From NCBI RefSeq assembly GCF_001570765.1, contig NZ_BCSH01000059.1, positions 1 to 52,344 on the forward strand: 52,344 nucleotides of DNA. Direction: 5' to 3'. This document shows, piece by piece, positions 35,245 to 43,176 of this stretch. The notes beneath the pieces are model-generated. The model had not been told where the DNA came from. It saw only the letters and a list, made by a program, of their open reading frames with translations, and made no database searches. The position numbers were made by a program, and so were the translations under genes. The stretch is from Nocardiopsis listeri NBRC 13360 (GTDB lineage: Bacteria > Actinomycetota > Actinomycetes > Streptosporangiales > Streptosporangiaceae). How positions within the stretch are numbered: position 1 is the first letter of the stretch; each line of letters starts with the position of its first letter.

Positions 35245-35451
35245 CTTCCCCTTTTCTTCTTAGGACAAATAGGGACAACAAACACCACATACGAAACATG
35301 ATCCCCATCCTTTCCTTCCTCCCCTTCTTCGAGATCTCGTTCCGGTACACACCGGGTTCTCCGGGCACGAAACCGGGAACACCCCTACCCCGTCCGAAAT
35401 ACCCCGGAGAAAGCGACCGAACGCCCCTGGCCCGCCCGAAGAAGAACGGAT
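35245..35451. promoter_or_regulatory. pyrimidine-rich leader region of the TIR/SLOG operon
   Basis: About 207 nt. The first part (35245-35335) is unusually low in GC and strongly strand-biased: a C/T run, then an A-rich segment (AGGACAAATAGGGACAACAA), then another C/T run. It presumably holds the promoter of the downstream three-gene operon; no clear -35/-10 pair could be chosen. No precursor peptide ending FxSxx was found here. Confidence 0.4.
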
Positions 35452-38400
35452 ATGGGAAATCCCGGAGCCACGTTGACCAGTAAAGAAAGCGGGGAGACGA
35501 ACTCCAGTGGTCGGATCCTCGTGTTCCACTCCCCCCTGTCCGGAAGCAGCTGCACCACGTCCCTGGCCAACATCGCCTGGAACATCGCCGGCACCGGACG
35601 CAGCGTCCTGCTCGTGGACTTCCACCTGCGCGATCCGGAGCTGCGGGAGTACTTCGCGCCGCTGTTCACCCTGCGCGGCGAGCCCCAACACGGGATCGTC
35701 GACATGGTCACCGAGATCATGGCCCAGACCCAGGTCCCGGGGGCCGACCCGGCCCAGGTGTGTCGACAGGGCACCGAGCTGCATCATCGCATCGACCGTC
35801 TGAGCCGATGGACGGTGATCCCCGGGGTCCCCGAGGGAGAGATCGGCTATCTGGGGCCCGGCGGCCGCGACCCCGAACAACGGGTCCTGCTGCAGAACAT
35901 CCACAACGCGCGCTTCGCGACCAGCCCGTCGGCCCGGCACTTCCTGCGCGCACTGCGCACCCGCCTGCTGCACAGCGGTTTCGACTACGTACTGGTGGAC
36001 ACCGCCCCCGGCAACGGCCTGTTCGGACGCCAGTGCGCCACGCTCCTGGCCGACCAGGTCGTGCTGTGCCTTCCCCTGAACCACAACGCCGTGACCAAGG
36101 CCGTGGGGATCACCGCCGACCTACGGGCCGAGACACCCGACGTTCCCGTCCACCCGGTGCTGACCAGGGTCGACCAGGACCTGCCCGAGCTGACCGCCCA
36201 CCTGGACTCCGTCTACGCCCGGTTCGCCCCCTACGTCGAAGTGCCCGAAGACGACCCGTGGCGGTACTGGGGGCGGGCCGAGATCCCCTACAAGGCGGCC
36301 ATCGCCGAACGTCGCACCCTGGCGGCCTTCCTGGAACGGACCAGGACGCCCAACTCCCTGTTCCACTCCTACGAGCGCCTGACCTCCCTGCTCACCGAAG
36401 GCGACGTTCCCCGAGGACGCCACCTGACCCAGGAACAGACCGAACAGGTCCAGCTGGTCTTCGAGCAGATCCGGCACGGGACGGTCACGTCGGTGGTCCT
36501 GGTGGCCGATCCCCGCGACCGGGTGTGGGTCGACTGGGTCGGCGCCCAACTGGAGTGGGTCGGTATCCGGGTGATCCGGACCAGGAACGGCCCGGACGTG
36601 CCACCGCACGCACCGGCCAACAGCGTCGTCACGGTGCTGGTCTCCGCCCACCTGCGTGGATCCCCCGCCATGGACGTCCTGGCACGGCTCCTGGAACGAG
36701 AGCCGGACCACGGTGGCAACGGCGCGCACCGGGTGCTCGGCGTGACCATCGGGGAGGGCGCCCCACCCGACGACTTCCCCGAGGCGGAGTGGCTCAACCT
36801 ACGCATACGTGAGGAACGGGACGCCCGCCGCGCACTCCTGGCCCGGTTCGATCCGGCCTTCGACAGCCGCCGTTCGTCGGGGCCCGAGCACGGACCTCGC
36901 TACCCCGGCGAGCCCAACCCCGAGCGGATCAACAACGCGCCCAGTGGCAACCCGAACTTCAGCGGCCGCGAAGGGCACCTGGAGCGGATCCGCGACCTGC
37001 TCGGCCAAGGGATGGAGGACAAACCACCGGTGGTGCTGGTGGGCATGCAGGGCAGCGGCAAGTCGGAGATCGTGCGCGAGTTCGTCCGACGCTTCCGCAG
37101 CGACTACGACCTCATCCGGTGGATCTCCGCCGACCGCTCGGAGAAGGTCGAGGCCTCCCTGACCGACCTGGCACCCGAACTGAACCGGCACACCCCCGAC
37201 GACCCGGGCGATCCCGACCGGCGGATCGAGGGCCCCGAGCACGTGCTGGACGCGCTGTGCCGGGGCCGACCGGTGCACCGGTGGCTGCTGGTCTACGACA
37301 ACGCCGGGCCGCCCGGCGACCTGGACGCGCTCATCCCCCACGACCACGGGCACGTCATCGTCACCTCCTACCACCGGGACTGGGAGACCTACGGGCACCG
37401 GCGCTGTCTGCAAGTGGGTCCCTTCACCGAGAAGGAGGTCGTGGAGCTCTTCGACGACCGGTGCCCGGAGGTGGACGCCACCACCGCGCTCGGCCTCTCC
37501 CGACGCCTGGGCCACCTGCCCGCACTACTGCACCGCGCCCTGGAGTGGCTGAACTCCGCCCAACGTCGCGACGACGGGGGCCGGGCGGTGGCCGAGTACG
37601 TCCGGTTGCTCGACGAGCGCGAACCTTCCGTCACCCGGGGCGAGGGTTCGTTCGAGGAACGGTTGAGCGGGTCACTGGCCCTGGACGAGATCGAGGGCTA
37701 CCACCCGGCGAGTCTGTGCCTGATCCGACTGGTCTCGCACCTGTCCCCGCACGGCATCCCCGAGGACCTGCTGCGTTCGCCGCGCGCCGCCGCCGAGTAC
37801 GGCGAGGCCGATCCCCGGTACCGCAGCGGGCTGATCAACTTCAACCACATCCACTACCAGCTCACCCGGGTGCTGTTGCTCCACCACGACCGGCACCTGA
37901 AGACGTTCTCGGTGCACCCGGCCGTACAGGAGGTGGTCCGCGACCGTGTCCCCGAGGGCGAACGCGACCGGTTCCGGGAGGCGGCCCGTCTACTGTTGGC
38001 GGCCTACGCGCCGCACGACGAGGAGGCCGACGACACCCGGCACGAACACCGGTACGAACACCTGCGCTGGCACATCGTCCCCTCCGGCGCCGACCGCAGC
38101 GCCCACGACGACGTGCGCCGATGGTTGGTCAACCAGGTGCGCTACCACCACAGGCGCAGCGAGTTCGGGGCCGCGTTGCGTCTGGGCGCGCCGCTGTTGG
38201 AGACCTGGACCGAATCCTTCGGCGAAAGCGACCAGCTCCGGCTCCGTCTGGCCACCCAGCTGGCCAACGTCCACCGGTCGCGTGGCGATCACCGCGCGGC
38301 GGATCGGCTCAACAGCAGGACCCTCGACCTCCAGCTGGAGGTCCTGGGCGAGGCGCATCCGTTCACCCTGTTGACCCGGCGCGGAATGGGTTCGGACCTG

Positions 38401-39354
38401 CGCGCCCTCGGCCGGTTCCAAGAGGCGCTGCTCCACGACCGCAAGACCTACGACGCCTACCTCGACGACCGCGGGCCCGACCACCAGCACACCCTGCTGG
38501 CCGAACACAACCTGGCGCTGTCTCTGGCGGCGGCCGGTGAGTACGGCCCCGCCCTGGAGAACGCCGCCCACGCGTTCCGGGGCGCGCGGGAACTGCTGCC
38601 CCAGGAACATCCGCACACGTGGATCCTGTCCTCGGCCGCCGCGACCTACCGGCGCCGGATGGGCGAGTACGTGATCGCCCAGCGCCAGATCCATCAGGCC
38701 GCCTACCTGCTGCGTCGTACCGTCGGGGAGCTGTCCTCGCACACCCTGCACGCCCGCAAGGAGCTGGCGGTCACCGAACGCCTGGTCGGCGAATCCGATC
38801 AGGCGCTGCGCCGGATCCTTCGGACCAGGGAACTGCACATGAACGAGTACGGCGAGGACCACCCGCGGAGTCTGGCGATGGGCCTGGAGCTGGCCGCCTG
38901 CCTGGCCGCCGACGACCGTTTCGAACCGGCCTGGCTGCGGGCGCAGGCCTGCGTGGACGGGTACGAACGGACCTTCGGCGAACGGCACCCGTTCACGCTC
39001 GTGGCCCGATCCAACCTGGCCGCCTACGCCTGCCGGGCCGGCGAGGTCGAGCACGCCGCCGCGCAGGCGCGACTGGCCCACGAGGGGCTGGCGGAGGACG
39101 ACCAGGTGGGACCACGGCATCCCCTCACCCTGGGCGCGGCCGTCAACCGGGCCAACACCCTGGTGGCCGCCGGTGAGATCACCGAGGCGGTCGCACTGGA
39201 CGTGCGCACCCAGGAGGCCCTGCGTGAGCGCTTCGGTCCGCAGCACCCGCACGCCGAGATCGCCTTCGCCAACTACCTCAACAGCTCCGCCCGGCACACC
39301 GGAGACCCGTTCAGCGAACGTGCCCACATCGATTTGGAGGTACCGGAGATCTGA
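35452..39354 (+). CDS. FxsT-like multidomain sensor: ParA-like / TIR-like / NB-ARC NTPase / TPR
   Basis: A 1300-aa STAND-type protein. Order: a MinD/ParA-like domain (about 21-300; RILVFHSP, LLVDFHL, VLVDTAPGN) whose P-loop is degenerate (SPLSGSSCTTS in place of KGGxGRT); a degenerate TIR-like domain (about 345-470; SVVLVADPRDRVWVDWVGAQLEWVGIRV split by poor conservation); an NB-ARC-type NTPase (GMQGSGKSE at about 532, Walker B WLLVYDNAG at about 611, VTSYHRDW, LGHLPALL); and TPR-like repeats to the end (about 890-1285). Architecture equals that of FxsT of FxSxx-COOH systems. It starts at ATG 35452; TTG 35473, with GGAG 5 nt before it, is a real alternative. The stop overlaps the TIR gene. 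Probable sensor or platform that activates the downstream TIR enzyme. Confidence 0.8.
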   Translation: MGNPGATLTSKESGETNSSGRILVFHSPLSGSSCTTSLANIAWNIAGTGRSVLLVDFHLRDPELREYFAPLFTLRGEPQHGIVDMVTEIMAQTQVPGADPAQVCRQGTELHHRIDRLSRWTVIPGVPEGEIGYLGPGGRDPEQRVLLQNIHNARFATSPSARHFLRALRTRLLHSGFDYVLVDTAPGNGLFGRQCATLLADQVVLCLPLNHNAVTKAVGITADLRAETPDVPVHPVLTRVDQDLPELTAHLDSVYARFAPYVEVPEDDPWRYWGRAEIPYKAAIAERRTLAAFLERTRTPNSLFHSYERLTSLLTEGDVPRGRHLTQEQTEQVQLVFEQIRHGTVTSVVLVADPRDRVWVDWVGAQLEWVGIRVIRTRNGPDVPPHAPANSVVTVLVSAHLRGSPAMDVLARLLEREPDHGGNGAHRVLGVTIGEGAPPDDFPEAEWLNLRIREERDARRALLARFDPAFDSRRSSGPEHGPRYPGEPNPERINNAPSGNPNFSGREGHLERIRDLLGQGMEDKPPVVLVGMQGSGKSEIVREFVRRFRSDYDLIRWISADRSEKVEASLTDLAPELNRHTPDDPGDPDRRIEGPEHVLDALCRGRPVHRWLLVYDNAGPPGDLDALIPHDHGHVIVTSYHRDWETYGHRRCLQVGPFTEKEVVELFDDRCPEVDATTALGLSRRLGHLPALLHRALEWLNSAQRRDDGGRAVAEYVRLLDEREPSVTRGEGSFEERLSGSLALDEIEGYHPASLCLIRLVSHLSPHGIPEDLLRSPRAAAEYGEADPRYRSGLINFNHIHYQLTRVLLLHHDRHLKTFSVHPAVQEVVRDRVPEGERDRFREAARLLLAAYAPHDEEADDTRHEHRYEHLRWHIVPSGADRSAHDDVRRWLVNQVRYHHRRSEFGAALRLGAPLLETWTESFGESDQLRLRLATQLANVHRSRGDHRAADRLNSRTLDLQLEVLGEAHPFTLLTRRGMGSDLRALGRFQEALLHDRKTYDAYLDDRGPDHQHTLLAEHNLALSLAAAGEYGPALENAAHAFRGARELLPQEHPHTWILSSAAATYRRRMGEYVIAQRQIHQAAYLLRRTVGELSSHTLHARKELAVTERLVGESDQALRRILRTRELHMNEYGEDHPRSLAMGLELAACLAADDRFEPAWLRAQACVDGYERTFGERHPFTLVARSNLAAYACRAGEVEHAAAQARLAHEGLAEDDQVGPRHPLTLGAAVNRANTLVAAGEITEAVALDVRTQEALRERFGPQHPHAEIAFANYLNSSARHTGDPFSERAHIDLEVPEI

Positions 39355-40370
39355 GTACTCACGAGGCCACGGGCAAGGGCGCCCCCGAACGTTCCGGCAC
39401 CTTCTTCACCAGCTATGGCGGCCGTAAGGCGGACCGGGCGGAGGTGCTGCGTTTCCACGCCGACCTGGAGCGGTCGGTGCGGCTGCACACCGACGACCAC
39501 GCCACCGGGCTCAGCGGCCCCTACCTGGAACAGGGCGGGAGATGGCGCGAGGAACTACTGGAGCACTGCGCGACCGCCGCCACGATGGTGGTGCTGTTGA
39601 GCGAGACCCAACTCGACAGTGAGTGGTGCGCGCGGGAGTGGGCCGTGTTCGAGGAACGTATGCGCCGTTTCCGATCGAACGGCTCGGTGAACGGGGAGGC
39701 GGCCCAGCCGCTGCTTCCCTTGGTGTGGACCCCGCTGAGCGGCCCGTTGCCGATCGCGGTCCGGGAACGACAACGGTTGGACTGGGTGGAGCCGGTCGGG
39801 CACGCCGACCGGGGTGTGCTGGACCTGATGTACACCGCCCCGGACGACTACCGGGCACTGTGCTTTCGGATCGGGGGGCTGGTGGCCCGGGCCGCGGCCA
39901 CTCCCCTACCGCCCCTCCCGCTGGACGAGGCCGGGGCGGTTCGGCCGGCGTGGGACGCGGGGGCGCGGGCGAACGGGAAGCACTCCGATCCCCGCGCGAA
40001 GGAGTGCGTCCTGGAGGGAATCGAGCCGCGGGATCCGTTGAGGCGCCGGGTGGCGCACGTGTTGTCCCGTGTACCCGGCCTGGACGAGGAACACCTGTGG
40101 CGGGCCTTCCTGAGCAGGCTCGGAGAGCTGCGGGGCGGCCGGGCCCAGAACCCCCTCCATTGGCCGGTCACCGAACCGACGTTCGATCGGGTGAGCCGGC
40201 TCGTGGAGCACCTCTCGCACCAACACCGCTCCGAGGACACCATCGCCTGGCTCTCCCAGGCCGTGCGCGAGACCACCGGGATCGACTACGCGGCCGACGC
40301 CCTGGCGAGCCTGGACCCCGACCCCGGTCCCGGTCCGGATCCCGAAACGGAAAGGAGCCTCGAACCTTGA
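39351..40370 (+). CDS. TIR-domain (FxsC-like) protein, apparent CTG start
   Basis: A 339-aa protein. The N-terminal TIR-like domain begins with GTFFTSY (beta-A, 16-22), continues with the helix region EVLRFHADLERSV, and has MVVLLSETQLDSEWCAREW, where Glu96 after WC matches the position of the catalytic glutamate of TIR NADases. The remaining roughly 130 residues include a helical module (about 225-325; HVLSRVPGLDEEHLWRAFLSRLGEL) that could be an effector-associated adaptor. The only start that keeps FFTSY is CTG 39351, overlapping the upstream TGA (CTGA), with GGAGG 10 nt before; the first ATG (39444) would remove the first strand. It resembles FxsC. Predicted to make or degrade NAD-derived signals (inference). 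Confidence 0.78.
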   Translation: MSTHEATGKGAPERSGTFFTSYGGRKADRAEVLRFHADLERSVRLHTDDHATGLSGPYLEQGGRWREELLEHCATAATMVVLLSETQLDSEWCAREWAVFEERMRRFRSNGSVNGEAAQPLLPLVWTPLSGPLPIAVRERQRLDWVEPVGHADRGVLDLMYTAPDDYRALCFRIGGLVARAAATPLPPLPLDEAGAVRPAWDAGARANGKHSDPRAKECVLEGIEPRDPLRRRVAHVLSRVPGLDEEHLWRAFLSRLGELRGGRAQNPLHWPVTEPTFDRVSRLVEHLSHQHRSEDTIAWLSQAVRETTGIDYAADALASLDPDPGPGPDPETERSLEP

Positions 40371-41449
40371 GCACGCCCTCCCCCGGTTCCACCGCCTCCT
40401 CGGACCGGCGTCCCCGGATCGCCGTGGTCGGCAGCCTGGACTCCCGGCGCGAGTACGATCCGCCGCTGCGCGACCTGGACCGAGCACGCGCGGCCTGCCA
40501 CGAACTGGGGCGCGCGTTGGCCCTGGACTCCTTCGACCTGGTGGTGTTCTCCGACCGCGACCACTACGCGGAGACCCTCGTGGTAGGCGGATACGCGGCG
40601 GCGGACACCCCGCGGGGCCGGGTACTGGCTCACCAGGCACGGCACCAGGAGTACGCGCCGGAGCTGCCCGAGGGGGCGTCGGTGCGGATCACGACGGTGC
40701 GCGACATCGGTGAGGAGTGGGAGGTCCCCTTCTACCGGACCCTGTTGGAGACGGACGGGGTGATCCTGGTCGGCGGCGGACGCACCACCCGGGTGGCGGG
40801 GATTCTGGCGTTGGCACGGGACATCCCGGTCGTCGCCTTGGCCGCCTTCGGTGGCGGGGCCCGACAGGTGTGGGCCGACCTCCCCCGTTCGGGGGAGCAC
40901 GTCCTCGAGGCGGACGTGAACGTGCTCGGCGAGCCTTGGTCCACCGGGTCGGCGGAGCGCGTCGTCGGAGTGCTGCGCGCGCAGGTGGGGCGGCGGGCCG
41001 CGAGCCGGCGACGGGAGCGGCGTTCACGACGGTTGGACCGGTGGTCGGAGTCGGGCGGGCTCCTCGCGTCGATCCTGCTGCTGGTGGCCGCGCTCGCCTC
41101 GATCGTGTTCGTGCCCGGACCCGGACCGGCCGGGACCGCCACCCTGGCGTTGCTGCTCGGCGCACCGATGTGCGCGGCGGTCTCCGGCGGGCTGATCCGC
41201 GACTCGTTCGGGGCCTCTCCCACGGTGCTGCGGGCCTGCGCGCGCGGATTGGGCGCGGGGGCGGTGACCGTCCTGACCTACGTGGCGGCGCAGCTGCTGA
41301 CCGCGCCGGAGCTGTTGGCGGACCTGGACGCGCGGCGGCTGCTGTTCTTCGTGGTGCCGATGGGGTTCGCCGCGGGCTTCACCTTCGATCTGGTCTTCGA
41401 GCGGATGCGCCGTACCGACCCGAAGGGAGCCGGTTCCCCATCGCCTTGA
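40367..41449 (+). CDS. SLOG-domain protein with four C-terminal transmembrane helices
   Basis: A 360-aa protein. The SLOG (LOG/Smf/DprA-like) Rossmannoid domain covers about 15-185: RIAVVGSLDSRREY, FDLVVFSD, ETDGVILVGGGRTTRVAG (nucleotide loop GGGRTT 136-141) and VVALAAFGGGARQVW. A basic linker (RRAASRRRERRSRRLDR) leads to four predicted helices (230-250, 256-277, 294-314, 324-345). SLOG domains bind nucleotide-derived ligands, as in ThsA of Thoeris; coupled to a membrane module it is a good candidate for a ligand-gated pore or membrane effector. TTG 40367 overlaps the TIR stop (TTGA) with AAAGGAG upstream. Last gene of the operon. Confidence 0.82.
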   Translation: MSTPSPGSTASSDRRPRIAVVGSLDSRREYDPPLRDLDRARAACHELGRALALDSFDLVVFSDRDHYAETLVVGGYAAADTPRGRVLAHQARHQEYAPELPEGASVRITTVRDIGEEWEVPFYRTLLETDGVILVGGGRTTRVAGILALARDIPVVALAAFGGGARQVWADLPRSGEHVLEADVNVLGEPWSTGSAERVVGVLRAQVGRRAASRRRERRSRRLDRWSESGGLLASILLLVAALASIVFVPGPGPAGTATLALLLGAPMCAAVSGGLIRDSFGASPTVLRACARGLGAGAVTVLTYVAAQLLTAPELLADLDARRLLFFVVPMGFAAGFTFDLVFERMRRTDPKGAGSPSP

Positions 41450-41475
41450 CCCGTGCGCGGCCGGGGCGGCTCCGG

Positions 41476-41994
41476 TCAGATCTCGAAGACCAGGCAGGTG
41501 GAGGAGGCGGTGGCGACCACCTTGTCGGCGGCGTCGCGGATCTCGCCCTCGGCGAAGGCGACCCGGCGGCCGGGCTTGGTGACCCACCCGCGGGTGTACA
41601 GCGGGGCTCCGGCGAACACCGGGCGCAGGTAGCTGACCTTGATCTCCACGGAGGTGTAGCCCACGCCTGCGGGCAGGGTGCTCTGGACGGCACAGCCCAC
41701 GGCCGAGTCCAGCAGGGTGCACATCATGCCGCCGTGCACCGCGCCCATGGGGTTGCAGGCGGACTCGTCGGGGGTGCCCTCGAAGCGGACCTCGCCCTGG
41801 GAGACCGCGCTCAACCGGAAGCCCATGAGGTGGCCGATCGGGGCGAAGGGGATCTCCCCGCGCAGCCCCGCCTCCAGGTGTTCCAGGCCGCTGAGCCCCT
41901 CACGTCCCTGGACGGTGAGCTTGGGATCGAACCAGGTGACGGTCTTGCCGCGAGGTTCGCCCCACGCTTGGGGGGCGTTGTCGTGAGTCTGCAT
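41476..41994 (-). CDS. PaaI-type hotdog thioesterase
   Basis: A 172-aa hotdog-fold acyl-CoA thioesterase: GHLMGFRL, then NPMGAVHGGMMCTLLDSAVGCAV (the PaaI-type HGG/helix with the catalytic Asp in LLDS), then VSYLRPV and GRRVAFAEGEI. It hydrolyses an acyl-CoA or aryl-CoA; substrate unknown. The start is ATG 41994, 7 nt after TAACGT, so leaderless; GTG 42003 is an in-frame alternative. It is divergent from the HxlR regulator with a shared palindrome, and convergent with the SLOG gene. Confidence 0.85.
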   Translation of the reverse strand: MQTHDNAPQAWGEPRGKTVTWFDPKLTVQGREGLSGLEHLEAGLRGEIPFAPIGHLMGFRLSAVSQGEVRFEGTPDESACNPMGAVHGGMMCTLLDSAVGCAVQSTLPAGVGYTSVEIKVSYLRPVFAGAPLYTRGWVTKPGRRVAFAEGEIRDAADKVVATASSTCLVFEI

Positions 41995-42001
41995 GGAGGA
42001 C

Positions 42002-42031
42002 ACGTTACATGGTGGGTTTGGTTTTCAAACC
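42002..42031. promoter_or_regulatory. divergent operator/promoter between thioesterase and HxlR gene
   Basis: GGTTTG (42015-42020) and CAAACC (42026-42031) form a perfect 6-bp inverted repeat with a 5-nt spacer, and TAACGT (minus, 42002-42007) is the -10 of the thioesterase. The position suits repression of the thioesterase gene by the HxlR protein. Confidence 0.55.
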
Positions 42032-42056
42032 ATTGACCCCGTGCGATCCTGAGGGC

Positions 42057-42545
42057 ATGCCGCAACGACCGTCCTCCGTCACCGTCCCGGGCCGCCCCTG
42101 CCCGGCTGCCGCGACCTTGCAGATCGTCGGTGAACGCTGGTCCCTGCTCGTGGTCCGCGAACTCCTGTTCGGGGTGCACCGCTTCGACGCGATCGCCCGC
42201 AACACCGGGGCGCCCCGCGACCGGCTCACCGCCAGGCTGCGCTCCCTGGAGGAGACCGGCGTCGTCGAGCGCCGCGCCTACCAGCAGCGCCCGCCACGGC
42301 ACGAGTACCACCTGACCGAGGCCGGCCGTGACCTGGCCCCGGTGGTGTTCGCCCTGTTCACATGGGGATCCCGGTGGCTGCTCGACGAACCACCGGTCGA
42401 GCTGCGCCACCGCGCCGCCGACGGCCACGAGCACGTCCTGTCCCTGGACTCCCCGCGACACTGCCCGGCCTGTGACGAACCCCTGCGCCCCGAGGACGTC
42501 GTCCCCCGCCGTGGCCTTCCCGAGGAGGCCACCGAACAGGCCTGA
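42057..42545 (+). CDS. HxlR-family winged-helix regulator
   Basis: A 162-aa transcription factor. The HxlR signature GRPCPAAATLQIVGERWSLLVVRELLFGVHRFDAI includes the conserved redox-type Cys before the helix; the wing reads RRAYQQRPPRHEYHLTEAGRDL. The C-terminal extension (RHCPACDEPLRPEDV) adds a CxxC that could bind metal, which is not usual. ATG 42057 is used; the longer reading to 42009 would run through the operator palindrome. Likely controls the divergent thioesterase. Confidence 0.85.
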   Translation: MPQRPSSVTVPGRPCPAAATLQIVGERWSLLVVRELLFGVHRFDAIARNTGAPRDRLTARLRSLEETGVVERRAYQQRPPRHEYHLTEAGRDLAPVVFALFTWGSRWLLDEPPVELRHRAADGHEHVLSLDSPRHCPACDEPLRPEDVVPRRGLPEEATEQA

Positions 42546-42570
42546 GCGGGTACACCGGCCGCACCCTTCG

Positions 42571-42576
42571 TAGAGT
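42571..42576 (+). promoter_or_regulatory. -10 element of the TOPRIM gene (leaderless)
   Basis: TAGAGT is followed by 7 nt and ATG 42584, with no ribosome-binding site. The -35 is weak. Confidence 0.4.
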
Positions 42577-42583
42577 GACGGGT

Positions 42584-43138
42584 ATGGGACCACTCCACCG
42601 AGCGCGGACCGCGGTCCTGGTCGAGGGCGACAGCGACCGAGCGGCCCTGGTGGCCCTCGCCGGGCGACGCGGTCTGGACCTGGCCTCGCGCGGCACCACC
42701 ATCCTGTCCATGGGCGGGGCCACCGGCATCGGCCGGTTCACTCAGCGGTTGGGGCCACCCGGGCTGGGTCTGCGCCTGGCCGGGCTCTACGACGTCGGCG
42801 AGGAGGGCCACTTCCGAAGCGCTTTGGAGAAGGCCGGTCTGGGCGCCGACCCGGCGGCGCGCGGCTTCCACGCGTGCGTGGCCGACCTGGAGGACGAACT
42901 GATCCGCGCGCACGGGGTCGCCGGTGTGGAACGGGTCGTTGCGGCCCAGGGCGACCTACGCTCCTTGCGCACCTTCCGAAACCAGCCCGCCCAACGCGAC
43001 CGCGCGCCCGAGCGGCAACTGCACCGCTTCCTGGGCACCACGGCCGGCCGCAAGGTCCACTACGCCAGGGCCCTCGTGGAGACGCTTCCGGCCACCGATA
43101 TCCCCGAACCGCTCGACAGAACCCTCGACCACGCGTAA
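42584..43138 (+). CDS. stand-alone TOPRIM-domain protein (OLD-like)
   Basis: A 184-aa protein with a TOPRIM fold: AVLVEGDSDRAALVALA carries the catalytic Glu, LSMGGATGIGRF the glycine-rich turn, and AGLYDVGEEG the acidic metal-binding pair (DxD form altered to DxGEE). TOPRIM of OLD nucleases is normally fused to an ABC ATPase, which is absent here and next door. It could act in nucleic-acid processing or as a decayed nuclease domain. Its TAA overlaps by one base a possible ATG of the FkbM gene. Confidence 0.72.
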   Translation: MGPLHRARTAVLVEGDSDRAALVALAGRRGLDLASRGTTILSMGGATGIGRFTQRLGPPGLGLRLAGLYDVGEEGHFRSALEKAGLGADPAARGFHACVADLEDELIRAHGVAGVERVVAAQGDLRSLRTFRNQPAQRDRAPERQLHRFLGTTAGRKVHYARALVETLPATDIPEPLDRTLDHA

Positions 43139-43176
43139 TGTCCACACCACCACCCACAGTGACCACTGGGGAGACC

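Noticed and set aside
35195..35451. FxsA-like precursor peptide gene
   Set aside because: Short frames here (including one ending ...SRSHVDQ) do not end in FxSxx and lack ribosome-binding sites.
39623..40366. Long N-terminal extension of the SLOG gene in its frame
   Set aside because: It is an Arg/Gly/Pro-rich shadow of the TIR gene; TTG 40367 has a ribosome-binding site and an NTGA overlap.
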